From Triplophysa rosa (lineage: Eukaryota > Chordata > Actinopteri > Cypriniformes > Nemacheilidae): DNA of 64,000 nucleotides. The notes beneath the pieces are model-generated. The model worked only from the letters and a program-made list of their open reading frames with translations, searched no databases and was not told the origin of the DNA. Positions 1 to 13,442 of this stretch are shown here, piece after piece. A program made the translations under genes and the position numbers. Position 1 is the first letter of the stretch, and every line of letters starts with the position of its first letter. Where the stretch lies: assembly GCF_024868665.1 (NCBI RefSeq), contig NC_079891.1, positions 22,978,103-23,042,102 on the forward strand, written 5' to 3'.

Positions 1-2
1 AT

Positions 3-2439
<2,437 letters not shown>

Positions 2440-3860
2440 GACACTGGTGATGGTCCGGGCCATTATTGCGTCAATACGGAGAGAGTGAGATTCAGTTGGG
2501 CAGGGGGGTCAGTCACTGCCAAAATTCTCAATTTGACTCGATCATTCCGCTTGGTGTTTCTCACAACCTCAAGCAACATTCCAAGATGGACTTTTACTTT
2601 CTGTCAAGTCTCCCCCAAGCATTCGCCTAGCAACAGGAAATTTGTGGCGATGAGTGCTCACTGGTTTTAACTGATGTTTTACATTTTGTTAAAGATTTTC
2701 TTACTTTTTATGTTATTGTAACACGGTATCCATAAGTATTCAGATATTAACCGGTATGTTACAGAGTGTCGTTGTATATACACATCAGTATTTCTCTTTC
2801 CTTTTGTTGTGCTGCCACATTTATTTCTACTTTTGTATGTTTTTCCAGTCGTAGATGGAGCGGCTTATTGAAAAACAAGGATTTTCATGTCATACGATTC
2901 AAAGTGAGACATCAGCAAAAAAAGGCAGTTTGACCTGTGTTGATGTGATTTTGAAGTGATTGTAAAGGTCATTGATACTTCAGAAACTAATCATAGATAC
3001 GTATATTATTAAGCGAAGAAACGTTCATTACCATTCAAACATTTGGAGTGCTTAAGAGTAAAACACACATAGCAAACAAACTAAAGTAGCAATGAGCTGC
3101 TCACTTGACATGTAGGATTTTAAAAGAGGTTCAGTCCCATGTAGTGATCATAACTGGAGTATTAAGCACATGCAGCTTTATTGCCTGTTTTTAGATCCAT
3201 CTCAATAATTATTAAGCATCCAACAACAGGGTTTTTCAAAAGAAACCACATTCAATGAAAACAATATATCAAAAAGCAATAACATAATGTTGCAACCATG
3301 AGAACATAAACCTGACTTTGATACATGGTTGGCACGTATTGCTCGAAATGCATTATTCATGCATTATGCTCACACACCTACAGTACAACTGTTTCAACTT
3401 GACAGTAGTCATAAAATTACTGTCGCACCTCAGGAAATCCACCACTTTGAAGTCAAATCTTGGATGCTCAACATTCAGCATTTGCATGAAAATGGTTTTG
3501 CTGTTGTTTTGATTCAGAAAGACTTTTTCATGATCTGTATTCTCCAGTTTGCCCCAGCATTTCAATAGTCACATCATGTTACAGAATAATGGACTGACGT
3601 GCTCTGATATGTGGACTTGGCTTTAAGAGGCAGTGGCTACCGGGGAGCTCTTCTGATGTACATGTACTGTAAATGTATTGGTGCCTCTTTGTGTGTTTCT
3701 GGTTTTAGACAGACTTCCTCAGTCGATCACTGCAGGGGGGGAGGCGATGTCCATGAATCCGAGCACTTATCTGTGTCCTGAACAGTCTTGTGCATGCATT
3801 CCAAATTTCACCTAAAAATAAAAAGGTTGACTACAATAAATCTGGTCATTCATACTTGAG
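2440..3860 (+). other. coro1c: coro1c 3' UTR
   Basis: No further coding potential follows the coro1c stop. An AATAAA lies at 3835-3840, so the 3' UTR probably runs about 1.4 kb. The short ORFs here have no recognisable domain and are probably chance. Confidence 0.55.
3835..3840 (+). promoter_or_regulatory. coro1c: Polyadenylation signal for coro1c
   Basis: AATAAA about 1.4 kb after the stop, just before the DIRS-like element begins. It is the last canonical hexamer before repeat DNA. Confidence 0.55.
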
Positions 3861-4221
3861 ACGTCTGGTGTTTGAAGAATTTTAATATTTTAAAGAGATG
3901 TTTGGGACCAAGTAAAAAGGAAAAAAATATATAGGGTCATATATTAAATAAAAAACGTCTCGGTTACGGATGTATGACGTTGTGTCGAGACAGAATGGGG
4001 TTTGAACTTGAGAACCTATCATCTCTGATTGTACTTTTAAAAGGCCAATGAACTTGGCAATTGGGAATGGCATGCCAGTCTCCACCCCGTGAATACGGGT
4101 ATAAAAGGAATGGTGTGGATGGTGTTCCCATTCATTCACCTTTTGGGCTGAGGAACCTGAGAGGCATTCTCGGTCGCTGCAGCGGACCCCATTCGGCAAA
4201 ACGTCTCGTTCCCTCCATCAG

Positions 4222-4297
4222 GGAACAGAGGTTACATCCGTAACCGAGGCATTCCCTTTCTGTCGGTCTCTCGACGTTGTGTCGAGACAGAATGGGG
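4222..4297. repeat. Internal complementary region of the DIRS-like element
   Basis: The first part (GGTTACATCCGTAACCGAG) is complementary to the left tip at about 3958-3975. The following part (TTCCCTTTCTGTCGGTCT) is complementary to the right tip at about 8496-8513. DIRS elements carry such a region as a template for joining their ends into a circle. Confidence 0.7.
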
Positions 4298-4953
4298 TCC
4301 CTATACGAAACGCCACAGCACTGAGCCGCTTCATGACTTCCAGTGGAGCGACACTGACTGGCCTGGGCGAGTCACAAGTGAGCATTACCGCGAATTGTAA
4401 CCCTCCAGTGGTGTAGTAAGGGATCAGTTCGAGTGAGTCAACGACGAGAGGCTCTTACCAACAGCCGTACAGGCGGTGGCCTTCCTACTCTAGAGACGAG
4501 ATAGCCGCCCAGCACCGTAAGGAACACTGGGAAGCGCTACCCCATCGCCTGAGGGGGGGACGCTACGGAGACCACATCTGCCGTAGGGAGATAATACGTG
4601 GAATACCTACACGGTCTCACCACTGGGGAGGTCTCATGGGAGTAGTAGTGCGGGGTCCCAACCAGGGGAGGTCACAGGTTCACCAGCAGGGGAACCAAGA
4701 GTGAGGAAACGTCAGACGGGACAACCCAACGGGGGAGTCACTAGGTGTGGAGCACTAGCTCAGGTATAGGGGTTCACCTCGTGAGGGTAACTCTACCTAT
4801 ACTGGGCTTGGAATAGGGGCCGCTCCGCCCAGCTCGTAAACCAGAGAGGTGCTTAGTGATGGATGGGATGCTTGTACTTCGCCCGGTGGGGGAAGTAGGG
4901 AAACTGGAATAGTGCACTGACTTACCTGATGAAGGACCAGCCGGCCGCCGGTC

Positions 4954-5395
4954 TTACTGCAAGACGTGGGTAGACACCGGCTCTACACAAAGGTTGTGGA
5001 AACTACAATTGTTGGGTGTAGCCAAACCCGCAGCTCTGCAGATGTCTGCCAGAGAGGCGCCCTGAGCCAGTGCCCACGAGGGGGCTACACCCCGGGTGGA
5101 GTGAGCTCTCACAGCCCATAGGGCACAGGAGATCTTGGAACCGGTACACCAGAGTGATGGCGTCCACGATCCAGTGCACCAATCTCTGTTTGGAGACAGC
5201 TCTCCCCTTCTGCTGTCCTCCAAAACAGACAAAGAGCTGCTCAGAGCTTCTGAAGCTCTGCATGTGGTCCAAGTAGAGGCGCAGGGCGCGTACTGGACAC
5301 AACACGGCAGGGTTGGGTCTTCCTCCACAGGGGGGAGCGCCTGCAAGTTCACCACCTGGTCCCTGAAGGGAGTGGTGGGAACTTTGGGCACGTAG
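4954..5395 (-). pseudogene. DIRS tyrosine recombinase remnant
   Basis: The minus strand reads (V/M)PKVPTTPFRDQVVNLQ, then in a second frame LCPVRALRLYLDHMQSF...LFVCFGG..KGRAVSKQRLVHWIVDAI, then back in the first frame VRAHSTRGVAPSWALAQGASLADICRAAG. This is the DIRS-type recombinase with its H-x-x-R core (RAHSTRG). Frameshifts near 5300 and 5120 break it. Where the family has the catalytic tyrosine before the (L)RVEPVS segment, this copy reads F-H-N-L, so the nucleophile appears lost. The protein is dead as it stands. Confidence 0.8.
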
Positions 5396-5617
5396 CCAGG
5401 CTGGGTCCTAGAACAACGTGGGAGTCGGGTCCTAGAACAACGTGGGAGTTGTTCAACCTAGAACAAAATACCAGGACGAGAAGAGGTGCCACCGGGTCCT
5501 AGAACAACTGGGCACGTAGCCAGGACGGGTCCTAGAACAACGTGGGAGCCGGGTCCTAGAACAATGTGGGAGTTGTTCAACCTAGAACAAAATACCAGGA
5601 TGAGAAGAGGTGCCATT
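5389..5617. repeat. Tandem duplication, period about 124 bp
   Basis: The block running from GCACGTAGCCAGG through repeated GGGTCCTAGAACAAC units to GAAGAGGTGCCA occurs twice in direct orientation (about 5389-5512 and 5513-5617), with a few base differences. It falls between the RNase H and recombinase remnants of the DIRS-like element. Confidence 0.8.
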
Positions 5618-5692
5618 TATAGGCATACAGTTGCCCAGTGGCTGGAGCTCTGGCCTGAGTGATCGTGCTCATGACTGCCGGAGGCAGGTCAC

Positions 5693-6410
5693 TTAGGATC
5701 TCCTCGTCCCATCCAGGAGCCAGATGTGGAGGTTCCAGAGGTCTGGTCTCGGGTGCCAGACCGTGCCCTTCCCCTGAGAAAGAAGGTCCTTCATCAGGGG
5801 AATCGGCCAGGAGGGAGTCATCGTAAGAAGCGTCAGCTCTGAGAGGCTCTGGTTGGGCCAATAGGGCGCAACTAACAGGACTTGACGCTCCTCTTCCCTG
5901 ACCTTGCACAGGACCTGGCTCACTGGGGGGAAGGCATACTTCTGCTTGTCCCACGGCCAGCTGTGCACTATGGCATCCATGCCGAGGGGGCCTCGGTCAG
6001 GGAGTACCAACGCAGGCAATGGGAGGTGTCCAGGGAGGCGAACAGGTCCACCTGTGCCTGCCCGAACTGCTCCCAAATAAGCTGGACAGAACGGGGATGG
6101 AGTCGCCACTCTCCGTGTAGCGTGACCTGCCAAGAGAGCGCATCGGCTGTCTGGTTGAGGTTGCCCGGGATATGAGTGGCCCGCAGGGATTCCACCAGCT
6201 GCTGACTCCAGAGGAGGCGTTGGGCGAGTTGTGAAATCTGCCGTGAGCGAATGCCACCCTGGCAGTTGATGTACGCCATGGCAGCCGTGCTGTCCAAGCG
6301 GAACAGCACATGCTTGCCCTGAATGAGGGGAAGGAACCTCTTCAGAGCAAGCAAAGCGGCCAGCAACTCTAGGCAGTTGATATGCCACTCCAGGTGGGGG
6401 CCGTCTAATG
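5693..6410 (-). pseudogene. DIRS reverse transcriptase/RNase H remnant
   Basis: Minus-strand frame about 6366-5968 reads LAALLALKRFLPLIQGKHVLFRLDSTAAMAYINCQGG...SQLAQRLLWSQQLVESLRATHIPGNLNQTADALSWQ...WRLHPRSVQLIWEQFGQAQVDLFAS, typical of the RNase H part of a DIRS pol. It includes the D-S-T metal-site region and the N-x-x-A-D-x-L-S segment. The reading then continues in another frame toward 5693. The reverse transcriptase palm (YxDD) is not visible, so the upstream pol is deleted or decayed. Confidence 0.75.
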
Positions 6411-6663
6411 ACCCGACACTGCATGCCCGTCAGGGCCGTCCAGAGACCTTTAAAGGGGCAGGTGCTCAAAGTATAAAAGGGGCACATGGAACAAGGCTTT
6501 AAATATGGCTGTGCTCAAAACATCAATACAGCAATACTGTATATAGCGATGCATTCCTTGCCGTGTACATGATATAAATACGGATGCTTCTGTAATTGAT
6601 AAAGCAGCAAATGCCATGATGCTGGGATTAGAAACTTAAGTGAATAAAGTTGTCCAAAAACCT

Positions 6664-6900
6664 TAAAGGTATAGTTCACCCAAAAATGAAATTTCTTTCA
6701 TCATTTACTCACCCTAAGATTATTCCAAACCTGTGTAAATGTTTTTGTTCTGTTGAACACAACAAAAGATATTTGGAAGAATGTCAGTAACCAAACAGAT
6801 CTCATCCCCCACTTACTGCCATGGCATAGGGAAAATAAATACTATGGGAGTCAATGGGGGATGAGATCTGTCTAGTTACTGACACTCTTCCAAATATCTT
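6664..6900. repeat. Angel-like repeat, right end truncated
   Basis: Left terminus TAAAGGTATAGTTCACCCAA followed by the family interior, with a palindromic centre (AGATCTCATCCCCCA ... GGGGGATGAGATCT). It stops near 6900 before the right terminus. Nested inside the DIRS-like element. Confidence 0.8.
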
Positions 6901-7031
6901 AGCTAATGTTGAGGGGGCTGCTGGGGATGTTGTAGAAAAAATTGTTTTGTCATATTAAAAATATAATTCTGATAATGATAATAAAAAAAGCGTTGATAAG
7001 TATAAGTCTGAGGATGAGAAAATCAGAATAA

Positions 7032-7621
7032 GGCCATGTTCAGACTTGACTTCTTTTTCGAAGCTGCTAGCGTCTGTTTTACATTATAATCCTATGTAAT
7101 ATACCGTGTTTTACAAAAAAGTGCTGAGCGCTTTTTCAAACGCCAGCGCCGACATCTCTTTCTGCAGCTCAGAGCGTCTTTCAAGGTTGAAAAAAAGTTC
7201 AACTTTTCTGAAAAAAAAACGCCCTACGTCAAGCTCCCTTTTCACAGCAAACCAATGATAGAGACCTGTCGTTTCCATAACAACATGCGAGGAACGTGAT
7301 TGGTCGAGAAGGCTCAAGCTCTAAAAAATATCGAAACGCCCGTTGGAGGATAGTTTTGTATAAATGTAAGTTTAATTTTCACTTTCAGCAACTTCTGATT
7401 GCATTTCTAGCAAGAAATAAGTAATGCAGTTTTTAAATATGTGATTAGTTATTGCAAGACGAACTCTGTTTCTAATTCAAATAGACTTCTGTTAGACTCT
7501 ATCTGTTTCTCTGGGCTGCCTCCGAAGTCATGGCGTTCTGCTGATATTTGTATTTTTTTAATAAAAAAGCGCCTTTGTCAACTTTTTCTTGTTAAAAAAG
7601 AAGTAATGTCTGAACATGGCC
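7032..7621. mobile_element. Harbinger-type MITE (590 bp)
   Basis: Inverted termini start GGCCATGTTCAGACTTGACT on the left; the right end, reverse complemented, reads GGCCATGTTCAGACATTACT. The element is flanked by TAA on both sides (7029-7031 and 7622-7624), a 3-bp target duplication typical of PIF/Harbinger. There is no transposase ORF, so it is non-autonomous. Confidence 0.75.
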
Positions 7622-7624
7622 TAA

Positions 7625-8240
7625 GCCTGTTTGACCAGTGTTACAGTGATACTGTAAATAATAATAATACTTCAAAGTGTTAATAGTTTTAGTCAAACAA
7701 TATAAAAAGACCTGATCCCTCGATGCCCGTGAAACTTTTCTCCCCCAAACAGCAAACATCGATTCAAGAAGTGAACAAGCACCTTTGTTTATATTGATGT
7801 GTGTAGAAGTAACATTAGCTGCAGCTAACGTCACGTCATTTCAGAGCAGGCTACACACACAACAGCCGCATGCTCTCTTCGCGGCGCTCTTGTGAAATAC
7901 TACTACTTAGTTATAATAATAATAAATACACTAAAAAGTAAACAAGCACACCGCTCCCCTGAAAACACCACTTACCCGGCAGCCGCGAACAGTATGTAGA
8001 TCCTGGAAATGCGCTAATCTATTGAAGGCGTCTGAACGTGAGGAGTCCTCCCAGATGAGGTCATCAGGTGAAAGGTCATCACGTGAGTCATTTATTTAGG
8101 GTTAAATTACTATTCATTAATTTTACTAATAGTTAGATTGAGCTGGGCTTCACAAAATGGCCTTTTAATTACAAAAAATATATATATTTTTGCCTTGACA
8201 AACAGGCACTTTCGGCATTACGGGCCAAAGAGGCAGGTGC
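7625..8240. other. Spacer without recognisable gene
   Basis: Between the Harbinger-type MITE and the right end of the DIRS-like element. It contains a C-rich run near 8250 and short ORFs without domains. It may be remnants of DIRS 5' sequence, but I see no gag signature. Confidence 0.4.
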
Positions 8241-8731
8241 TAAAGCACCCTCCGCCCCCCCCCCCACAAGAGGATGAGTCCGCTGCTCTGCGTCGTAGAA
8301 AGTCCAGTAGGGAGATCAGAGAGATAACGCTCAGCATTTAACGGCTCGCAGGTTCCGAAGAACAAAAGGTGAATGAATGGGCACGCCATCTTCCTTTTAT
8401 ACTGTATGCACGGGGCGGAGACTGGCATGCCATGCCATTCGCCAAGTTAACTGGCCTTTTAAAAGTACAATCAGAGATGATAGGTTCTCAAGTTCAAAGA
8501 CCGACAGAAAGGGAACTACAGCTAGAAGTTCAGTGTCATATATAATATAATATACAGTATATAGACCACTTCGCAGGATGTAAACACTGGTCCAGAAGCA
8601 CTTCCGCTTTCTGTTTTATTTATTTAATATTATTATTTTATAATAATATTGCATATATAATAAAATCTTACAGATTTTGATTTAACGTTTGTGTAGTTTT
8701 ACAAAACTGAAACAAGTTCTTCTGGACCAAC

Positions 8732-9184
8732 TGTAACGGTTTCAGCACCACCGGCCATGCCCCCCATGTCGTCACCGCCAGCTCGCTTCACCCGTTCCCT
8801 CTCCCCGGAGTTCTGAACTCAGTTTCCCAGCATGCACCGCACATCCACCATTTTTGATTAGTCCACACCTGCATCACATCATCAGGATTCTATTTAAGTT
8901 TGCACCTTTTTGTTCTTCCCTGTTCAGTCTTGTTGTCTTCACTGCAATTCTTTACCCCGATAAGTATACTTACCTGTTTTTGAAATACTTACCTGTTTTT
9001 GGATATTCCTGTTTTTGAAATACTTACCTGTTTTTGGATATTCCTGTTTTTGAAATACTTACCTGTTTTTGGATATTCCTGTTTTTGAAATACTTACCTG
9101 TTTTTGGATATTCCTGTTTTTGAAATAAACTCCTTTTTCTTATCTACCTCCGTGGTGTGCTCTCCGTCTACCAGAACCCTGACA
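8732..9184 (+). repeat. 5' LTR (453 bp)
   Basis: TG...CA ends. It contains a TATA-like TATTTAAG at 8891-8898, a probable transcript start near 8922, an internal TACCTGTTTTTGGATATTCC-type tandem repeat at about 8970-9127, and AATAAA near 9123. It is about 100 bp longer than the 3' LTR, entirely because of extra repeat units. Confidence 0.92.
8970..9127. repeat. Tandem repeat in the 5' LTR
   Basis: Units of roughly 35 bp (TACTTACCTGTTTTTGGATA plus TTCCTGTTTTTGAAA) repeated about four times. The 3' LTR has only about two short units in the same place. Confidence 0.85.
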
Positions 9185-9186
9185 GT

Positions 9187-9195
9187 AGACTGAAC
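9187..9195 (+). promoter_or_regulatory. Putative self-priming primer binding site
   Basis: AGACTGAAC, two bases after the 5' LTR, is the exact reverse complement of GTTCAGTCT at 8922-8930, which lies 31 bp after a TATA-like box and so near the start of the RNA. Tf1 and sushi elements prime reverse transcription by folding their own 5' end in this way. The usual tRNA-complementary TGG start is absent. Confidence 0.65.
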
Positions 9196-9203
9196 CACAC
9201 ACC

Positions 9204-12200
9204 ATGACCACACCACAGACTTCTCCCGGTCCTTCACCTCCAGCTCCCTCTGATCCCCTCTCTGAACTGGTCACCCTACTCCGGAACCAACCCGCACCTG
9301 CACTCCTTCCGTCTAACCCACCATCGGCGTCTAGTCCCATGGCCCTACCCAACCGATATACTGGCTCCGTGGAGGAGTGTAGCGGGTTCTGTCTCCAATG
9401 TGAGCTCTACATACAGTTGCACCCCGGTCAATTCTCCACGGACAAATCCAAGGTAGCCTTCATCATCTCCCTCCTGAGCGGTAAGGCCCTGAACTGGGCA
9501 TACGGGATTTGGCAGGCCGGAGGACCACTTACCACTAATCTGAAGTCTTTTCTTGAGCACTTTAAAGGGGTCTTTGGCCAAGCAATGGATTACCTTTCGG
9601 TGCACGATCTACTGCTGAGGCTTCGACAAGGACGCCTTTCAGTGGCGGATTATGCCCTCCAGTTCCGCACCCTTGCGGCGACCAGTGGATGGAATGAGCC
9701 GGCGCTTGTCTCGGTCTACCGCCAAGGGCTACAGAACTCGATCCGATTACACATGGCCATCTACGATGACTCGGTCGGTCTGGAGGCTCTCATACAACGA
9801 TCCATTAGTATCGCCCAACGTCTGTCAGCCTGTTCGCCGTCATCACCCGGTACATTTCCTCCACGGGTTACGACCTCTGCTTCCCGGACTCCTTCAGACC
9901 CAGAACCCATGGATGTGGATCGTTTTCGACTATGTCCTGAGGAACGTACACGGAGGCGGAACCTTAACCTTTGTCTGTACTGTGGAGGGTCAGGTCATCG
10001 CCTAGCCGTCTGCCCCGTCCGTCCGGCTCGACCAGCGGTGAGTTCTATCCATACACCGGCCTCCTTACCTCACCTTGCTCTTACCCAAGTGGTCATTATT
10101 GCACCTAACTTCTCTGTTCCAGTCCACGCCCTGATTGACTCTGGAGCCGCCGGGAACTTCATTTCTCTGAATCTTCTTACTCAGTTGGGCTTCCCGCGCC
10201 TAAGGAACGAGAGGACCATGTTTGTGCAAGACATCCTAGGAAAACCGCTGGGCCGAGGTCGGATCACACACCATTCCCCACCCATCACCCTTCACATCTC
10301 TCCCAGGCATACGGAGAAGATCTCCTTCTGGGTACTGGAGGGGTCCACCTCCGATATCGTCCTGGGACGACCCTGGCTGATGGAACGTCAACCTATCGTG
10401 GACTGGCGCACTGGCATCATATCCGGATGGGCGGGTCGCCCCGCCAACACCAGGGTCCCGATCAAGGAGGAAACTTTCCTAAAACCGGTACTACCCATCC
10501 TAGCCACTACCGTCGAGAGTCCTGAGGTCCTCAACTCCGGGGAGGTTCCCGTAGATTATCGGTCGTTCCAGGACGTCTTCTCCAAGCTGAGGGCTACGGA
10601 GCTGCCTCCTCACCGGCCATGGGACTGCGCCATTGAGCTGCTGCCTGGGGCCACAATGCCCAAAGGAAAGATCTATTCCTTGTCCATCCCGGAGCAGAAG
10701 GCCATGGAGGAGTATATCGAGGAGGCATTACAGCAAGGTTTCATCCGACCGTCTGTCTCCCCTGCCGCGTCAAGCTTCTTCTTCGTAGGGAAAAAGGATG
10801 GAGGTCTTCGTCCCTGCATAGACTATCGGGTTCTCAATCGTCACACCAAGCGCTTCGCCTATCCTCTTCCCCTGATACCTGCCGCCCTGGAACAGTTACG
10901 CCATGCCACATTGTTCACCAAGCTGGATCTAAGAAGCGCCTACAACCTGATTCGGATTCGCCCAGGTGACGAATGGAAAACGGCCTTTGTGACTCCCAAC
11001 GGTCATTACGAATATAAGGTCATGCCCTTCGGCTTGGTGAACGCCCCAGCAGTGTTCCAGAGCTTTATGAATGAGATCTTCCGGGACCTGCTGGGGAAAT
11101 TCGTTATAATTTACCTCGACGATATACTTATTTACTCCCGCTCTCGACCCGCTCACGTTACCCATGTCTCCATCGTCCTCCAACGCCTACGCCAACATAA
11201 ACTATACCTGAAACTCGAGAAATGCCAGTTTCACCAATCCACCATACAATTTCTGGGTTATATCATCTCTTTCAACCAAGTTACCATGGATCAGGGGAAG
11301 GTGGAGGCGGTCCAGAACTGGTCACAACCCCATACGGTGAGGGAGATGCAGCGGTTTTTAGGATTTGCTAATTTCTACCGGCGCTTCATCGCTGGATTCA
11401 GCTCTATTGCAGCTCCCCTCACCGCCATGACTGGAAAAGGCTCGAGATCCCTGTCCTGGAATCCCGAAGCTCTCAAAGCTTTTGACCAGATGAAGCAAGC
11501 CTTCTGTACTGCTCCTACCCTACTTCTACCCGACCCAGACCTGCCTTTTCTCGTGGAAGTGGATGCCTCTTCGACCGGGGTAGGAGCGGTGCTCTCTCAG
11601 CGGCAGGGGAAGCCTCCTAGACTCCATCCATGTGCCTACTTCTCCCGCAAGCTATCCCCGGCGGAGTTAAACTACGACATCGGGAATAAAGAGCTCCTAG
11701 CCATCAAACTGGCTCTGGAAGAATGGCGACACTGGCTGGAGGGCGCGAACTATCCCTTCACCGTGATCACCGATCACCGTAACCTGGAGTACCTCAAAGA
11801 GGCCCGGAGGCTGAATTCTCGTCAGGCCCGTTGGGCACTCTTCTTCTCACGGTTCGACTTCAAAGTGACTTACCGACCTGGCTCGCAAAATGGCAAAGCT
11901 GATGCTCTCTCCAGACAACACTACGTCACCCCAGATTTAACCGAACCTGAACCAGTGCTTCCTCCAGCCCTGTTCGTCTGCCCCATCCAGTGGGCCCTCG
12001 ACCGGGACATCGCTGAACTCCAACACCCTACTCCGCCGGGAGGTCCCGAGGGTAGGATCTTTGTGCCATCCGAGCTCCGCACTACCCTCGTGGACTCTGC
12101 TCATTCTGTTCCGGGATCAGGACACCCAGGCAGACAGCGCACCCTCTCGCTCATCTCCGCCCGATACTGGTGGCCTGGGATGACTCAGGACATCGCCCGA

Positions 12201-13442
12201 TTCGTCAAAGGATGCTCAGTCTGCGCCATCGCAAAGACACCACGTCGCCTGCCGGAGGGAAAACTACTCCCATTGCCCATACCCCAACGACCGTGGTCTC
12301 ACCTCGCAGTGGACTTTATCACCGACCTGCCCCTGTCTGACACATTCACCTGTATCCTGGTGGCAGTGGATAGGTTCTCCAAAGCATGCAAGTTGATTCC
12401 CCTCACTCAGCTCCCCACTGCACTAGAGACGGCTGAGGCCCTGTTTACCCATGTGTTTCGCAATTACGGGCTTCCTGAAGACGTTGTGTCAGACAGGGGT
12501 CCCCAATTCATCTCCCGGGTCTGGAAGGCCTTCTTCGGAATACTGAACATCTCGGTGAGCTTGACCTCCGGATATCACCCTCAGGCGAACGGCCAGGCTG
12601 AGCGGAAGATACAGGACATCGGGAGGTACCTGAGATCATACTGCCATACTCACCAACACAGCTGGCACCGTTTCCTACCCTGGGCGGAGTACGCCCAAAA
12701 CTCCCTTCGACAGACCTCAACCGGTCTCACCCCGTTTCAGTGTATCCTAGGATATCAACCTCCCCTGTTCCCCTGGTCTGGAGAACCCTCATCGGTGCCA
12801 GCTGTCGATCACTGGTTTCGGGAGAGCGAGAGGGTCTGGGACTCAGCTCACCACCACCTCCAGCAGGCTATCCGCAGGCAGAAGCTCCATGCGGACGCCC
12901 GAAGATCCCAAAACCCCCAGTATGCTCCAGGACAACGGGTCTGGTTGTCCACAAGGGACTTACGCCTGCGACAACCCTGCCGGAAGCTGAGTCCCAAATA
13001 CATCGGACCATTCCTCATCACTCGACAGATCAATCCCGTCACCTTCCGCCTCCAGCTGCCCAAACATTACCGGATCTCCCCCTCCTTTCACGTTTCCCTT
13101 CTCAAACCCTTTATTACTCCTGTTTCTGTTTCCTCTACAGACCCTGCTGTAACCACAGATCTGCCTCCTCCTCCACCACCTCTGGACGCCGCCCAACAGA
13201 TCTTCAGAGTAGAGGAGATCATGGACTCCAGGAGAAGGGGAGGTCACCTCGAGTACCTCATCAACTGGGAGGGCTACGGACCTGAAGAACAATCCTGGGT
13301 ACCACGGATTGACATTCTGGACCCAGCACTCCTACGAGAGTTCCACCAAACCCATCCTGAACGTCCGGGTCCTCGACTTCGAGGTCGACCCCGTCACCCT
13401 GGTAGGTCCGCTGGAACGGACCATGGAGGGGGGGTACTGTAA
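9204..13442 (+). CDS. Ty3/gypsy gag-pol polyprotein with chromodomain (1412 aa)
   Basis: A single uninterrupted frame. In order: gag with the LNWAYGIW capsid-like region; a CCHC zinc knuckle ([14 protein letters not shown], about residue 257); an aspartic protease ([10 protein letters not shown], about 311); reverse transcriptase with YLDD (about 637); RNase H ([10 protein letters not shown], about 787); integrase with an HHCC zinc site (about 965-1006) and D, D, E at about 1035, 1096 and 1132 (SDRGPQF; GQAERK); and a C-terminal chromodomain ([25 protein letters not shown], about 1335-1375). The start is 20 bases after the LTR. The stop TAA is made from the first bases of the 3' LTR. Gag and pol are fused without a frameshift, as in other elements of this group. 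It replicates via RNA and integrates into host chromatin. Confidence 0.95.
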   Translation: MTTPQTSPGPSPPAPSDPLSELVTLLRNQPAPALLPSNPPSASSPMALPNRYTGSVEECSGFCLQCELYIQLHPGQFSTDKSKVAFIISLLSGKALNWAYGIWQAGGPLTTNLKSFLEHFKGVFGQAMDYLSVHDLLLRLRQGRLSVADYALQFRTLAATSGWNEPALVSVYRQGLQNSIRLHMAIYDDSVGLEALIQRSISIAQRLSACSPSSPGTFPPRVTTSASRTPSDPEPMDVDRFRLCPEERTRRRNLNLCLYCGGSGHRLAVCPVRPARPAVSSIHTPASLPHLALTQVVIIAPNFSVPVHALIDSGAAGNFISLNLLTQLGFPRLRNERTMFVQDILGKPLGRGRITHHSPPITLHISPRHTEKISFWVLEGSTSDIVLGRPWLMERQPIVDWRTGIISGWAGRPANTRVPIKEETFLKPVLPILATTVESPEVLNSGEVPVDYRSFQDVFSKLRATELPPHRPWDCAIELLPGATMPKGKIYSLSIPEQKAMEEYIEEALQQGFIRPSVSPAASSFFFVGKKDGGLRPCIDYRVLNRHTKRFAYPLPLIPAALEQLRHATLFTKLDLRSAYNLIRIRPGDEWKTAFVTPNGHYEYKVMPFGLVNAPAVFQSFMNEIFRDLLGKFVIIYLDDILIYSRSRPAHVTHVSIVLQRLRQHKLYLKLEKCQFHQSTIQFLGYIISFNQVTMDQGKVEAVQNWSQPHTVREMQRFLGFANFYRRFIAGFSSIAAPLTAMTGKGSRSLSWNPEALKAFDQMKQAFCTAPTLLLPDPDLPFLVEVDASSTGVGAVLSQRQGKPPRLHPCAYFSRKLSPAELNYDIGNKELLAIKLALEEWRHWLEGANYPFTVITDHRNLEYLKEARRLNSRQARWALFFSRFDFKVTYRPGSQNGKADALSRQHYVTPDLTEPEPVLPPALFVCPIQWALDRDIAELQHPTPPGGPEGRIFVPSELRTTLVDSAHSVPGSGHPGRQRTLSLISARYWWPGMTQDIARFVKGCSVCAIAKTPRRLPEGKLLPLPIPQRPWSHLAVDFITDLPLSDTFTCILVAVDRFSKACKLIPLTQLPTALETAEALFTHVFRNYGLPEDVVSDRGPQFISRVWKAFFGILNISVSLTSGYHPQANGQAERKIQDIGRYLRSYCHTHQHSWHRFLPWAEYAQNSLRQTSTGLTPFQCILGYQPPLFPWSGEPSSVPAVDHWFRESERVWDSAHHHLQQAIRRQKLHADARRSQNPQYAPGQRVWLSTRDLRLRQPCRKLSPKYIGPFLITRQINPVTFRLQLPKHYRISPSFHVSLLKPFITPVSVSSTDPAVTTDLPPPPPPLDAAQQIFRVEEIMDSRRRGGHLEYLINWEGYGPEEQSWVPRIDILDPALLREFHQTHPERPGPRLRGRPRHPGRSAGTDHGGGVL

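Larger units (their letters stand above)
3950..8515 (-). mobile_element. Degenerate DIRS-like (tyrosine recombinase) retroelement
   Basis: The minus strand carries RNase H and tyrosine recombinase remnants in the DIRS order, with the recombinase nearer the element's 3' (left) end. The two ends are inverted copies: 4010-4160 on plus matches the reverse complement of about 8350-8500 (shared GAACTTGAGAACCTATCATC, then the pair GGCATGCCAGTCTCC and ATTCATTCACCTTTTG). An internal region at about 4222-4297 is complementary to both tips. There are no LTRs and no integrase. The reading frames are broken, and two younger elements sit inside (6664-6900 and 7032-7621). The gag end is not recognisable. 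Outer borders are good to perhaps 20 bases. Confidence 0.8.

Noticed and set aside
5577..6487. 264-aa and other minus ORFs as independent genes
   Set aside because: Their recognisable parts belong to the DIRS RNase H remnant; the rest is out-of-frame reading.
12740..13285. 181-aa overlapping ORF in the integrase region
   Set aside because: It is a shadow frame of the long gag-pol ORF and has no domain of its own.
9204..13442. Host gene derived from a domesticated sushi/gypsy element
   Set aside because: Both LTRs, target duplications, primer site and polypurine tract are present, so it is a retrotransposon copy and not a domesticated gene.
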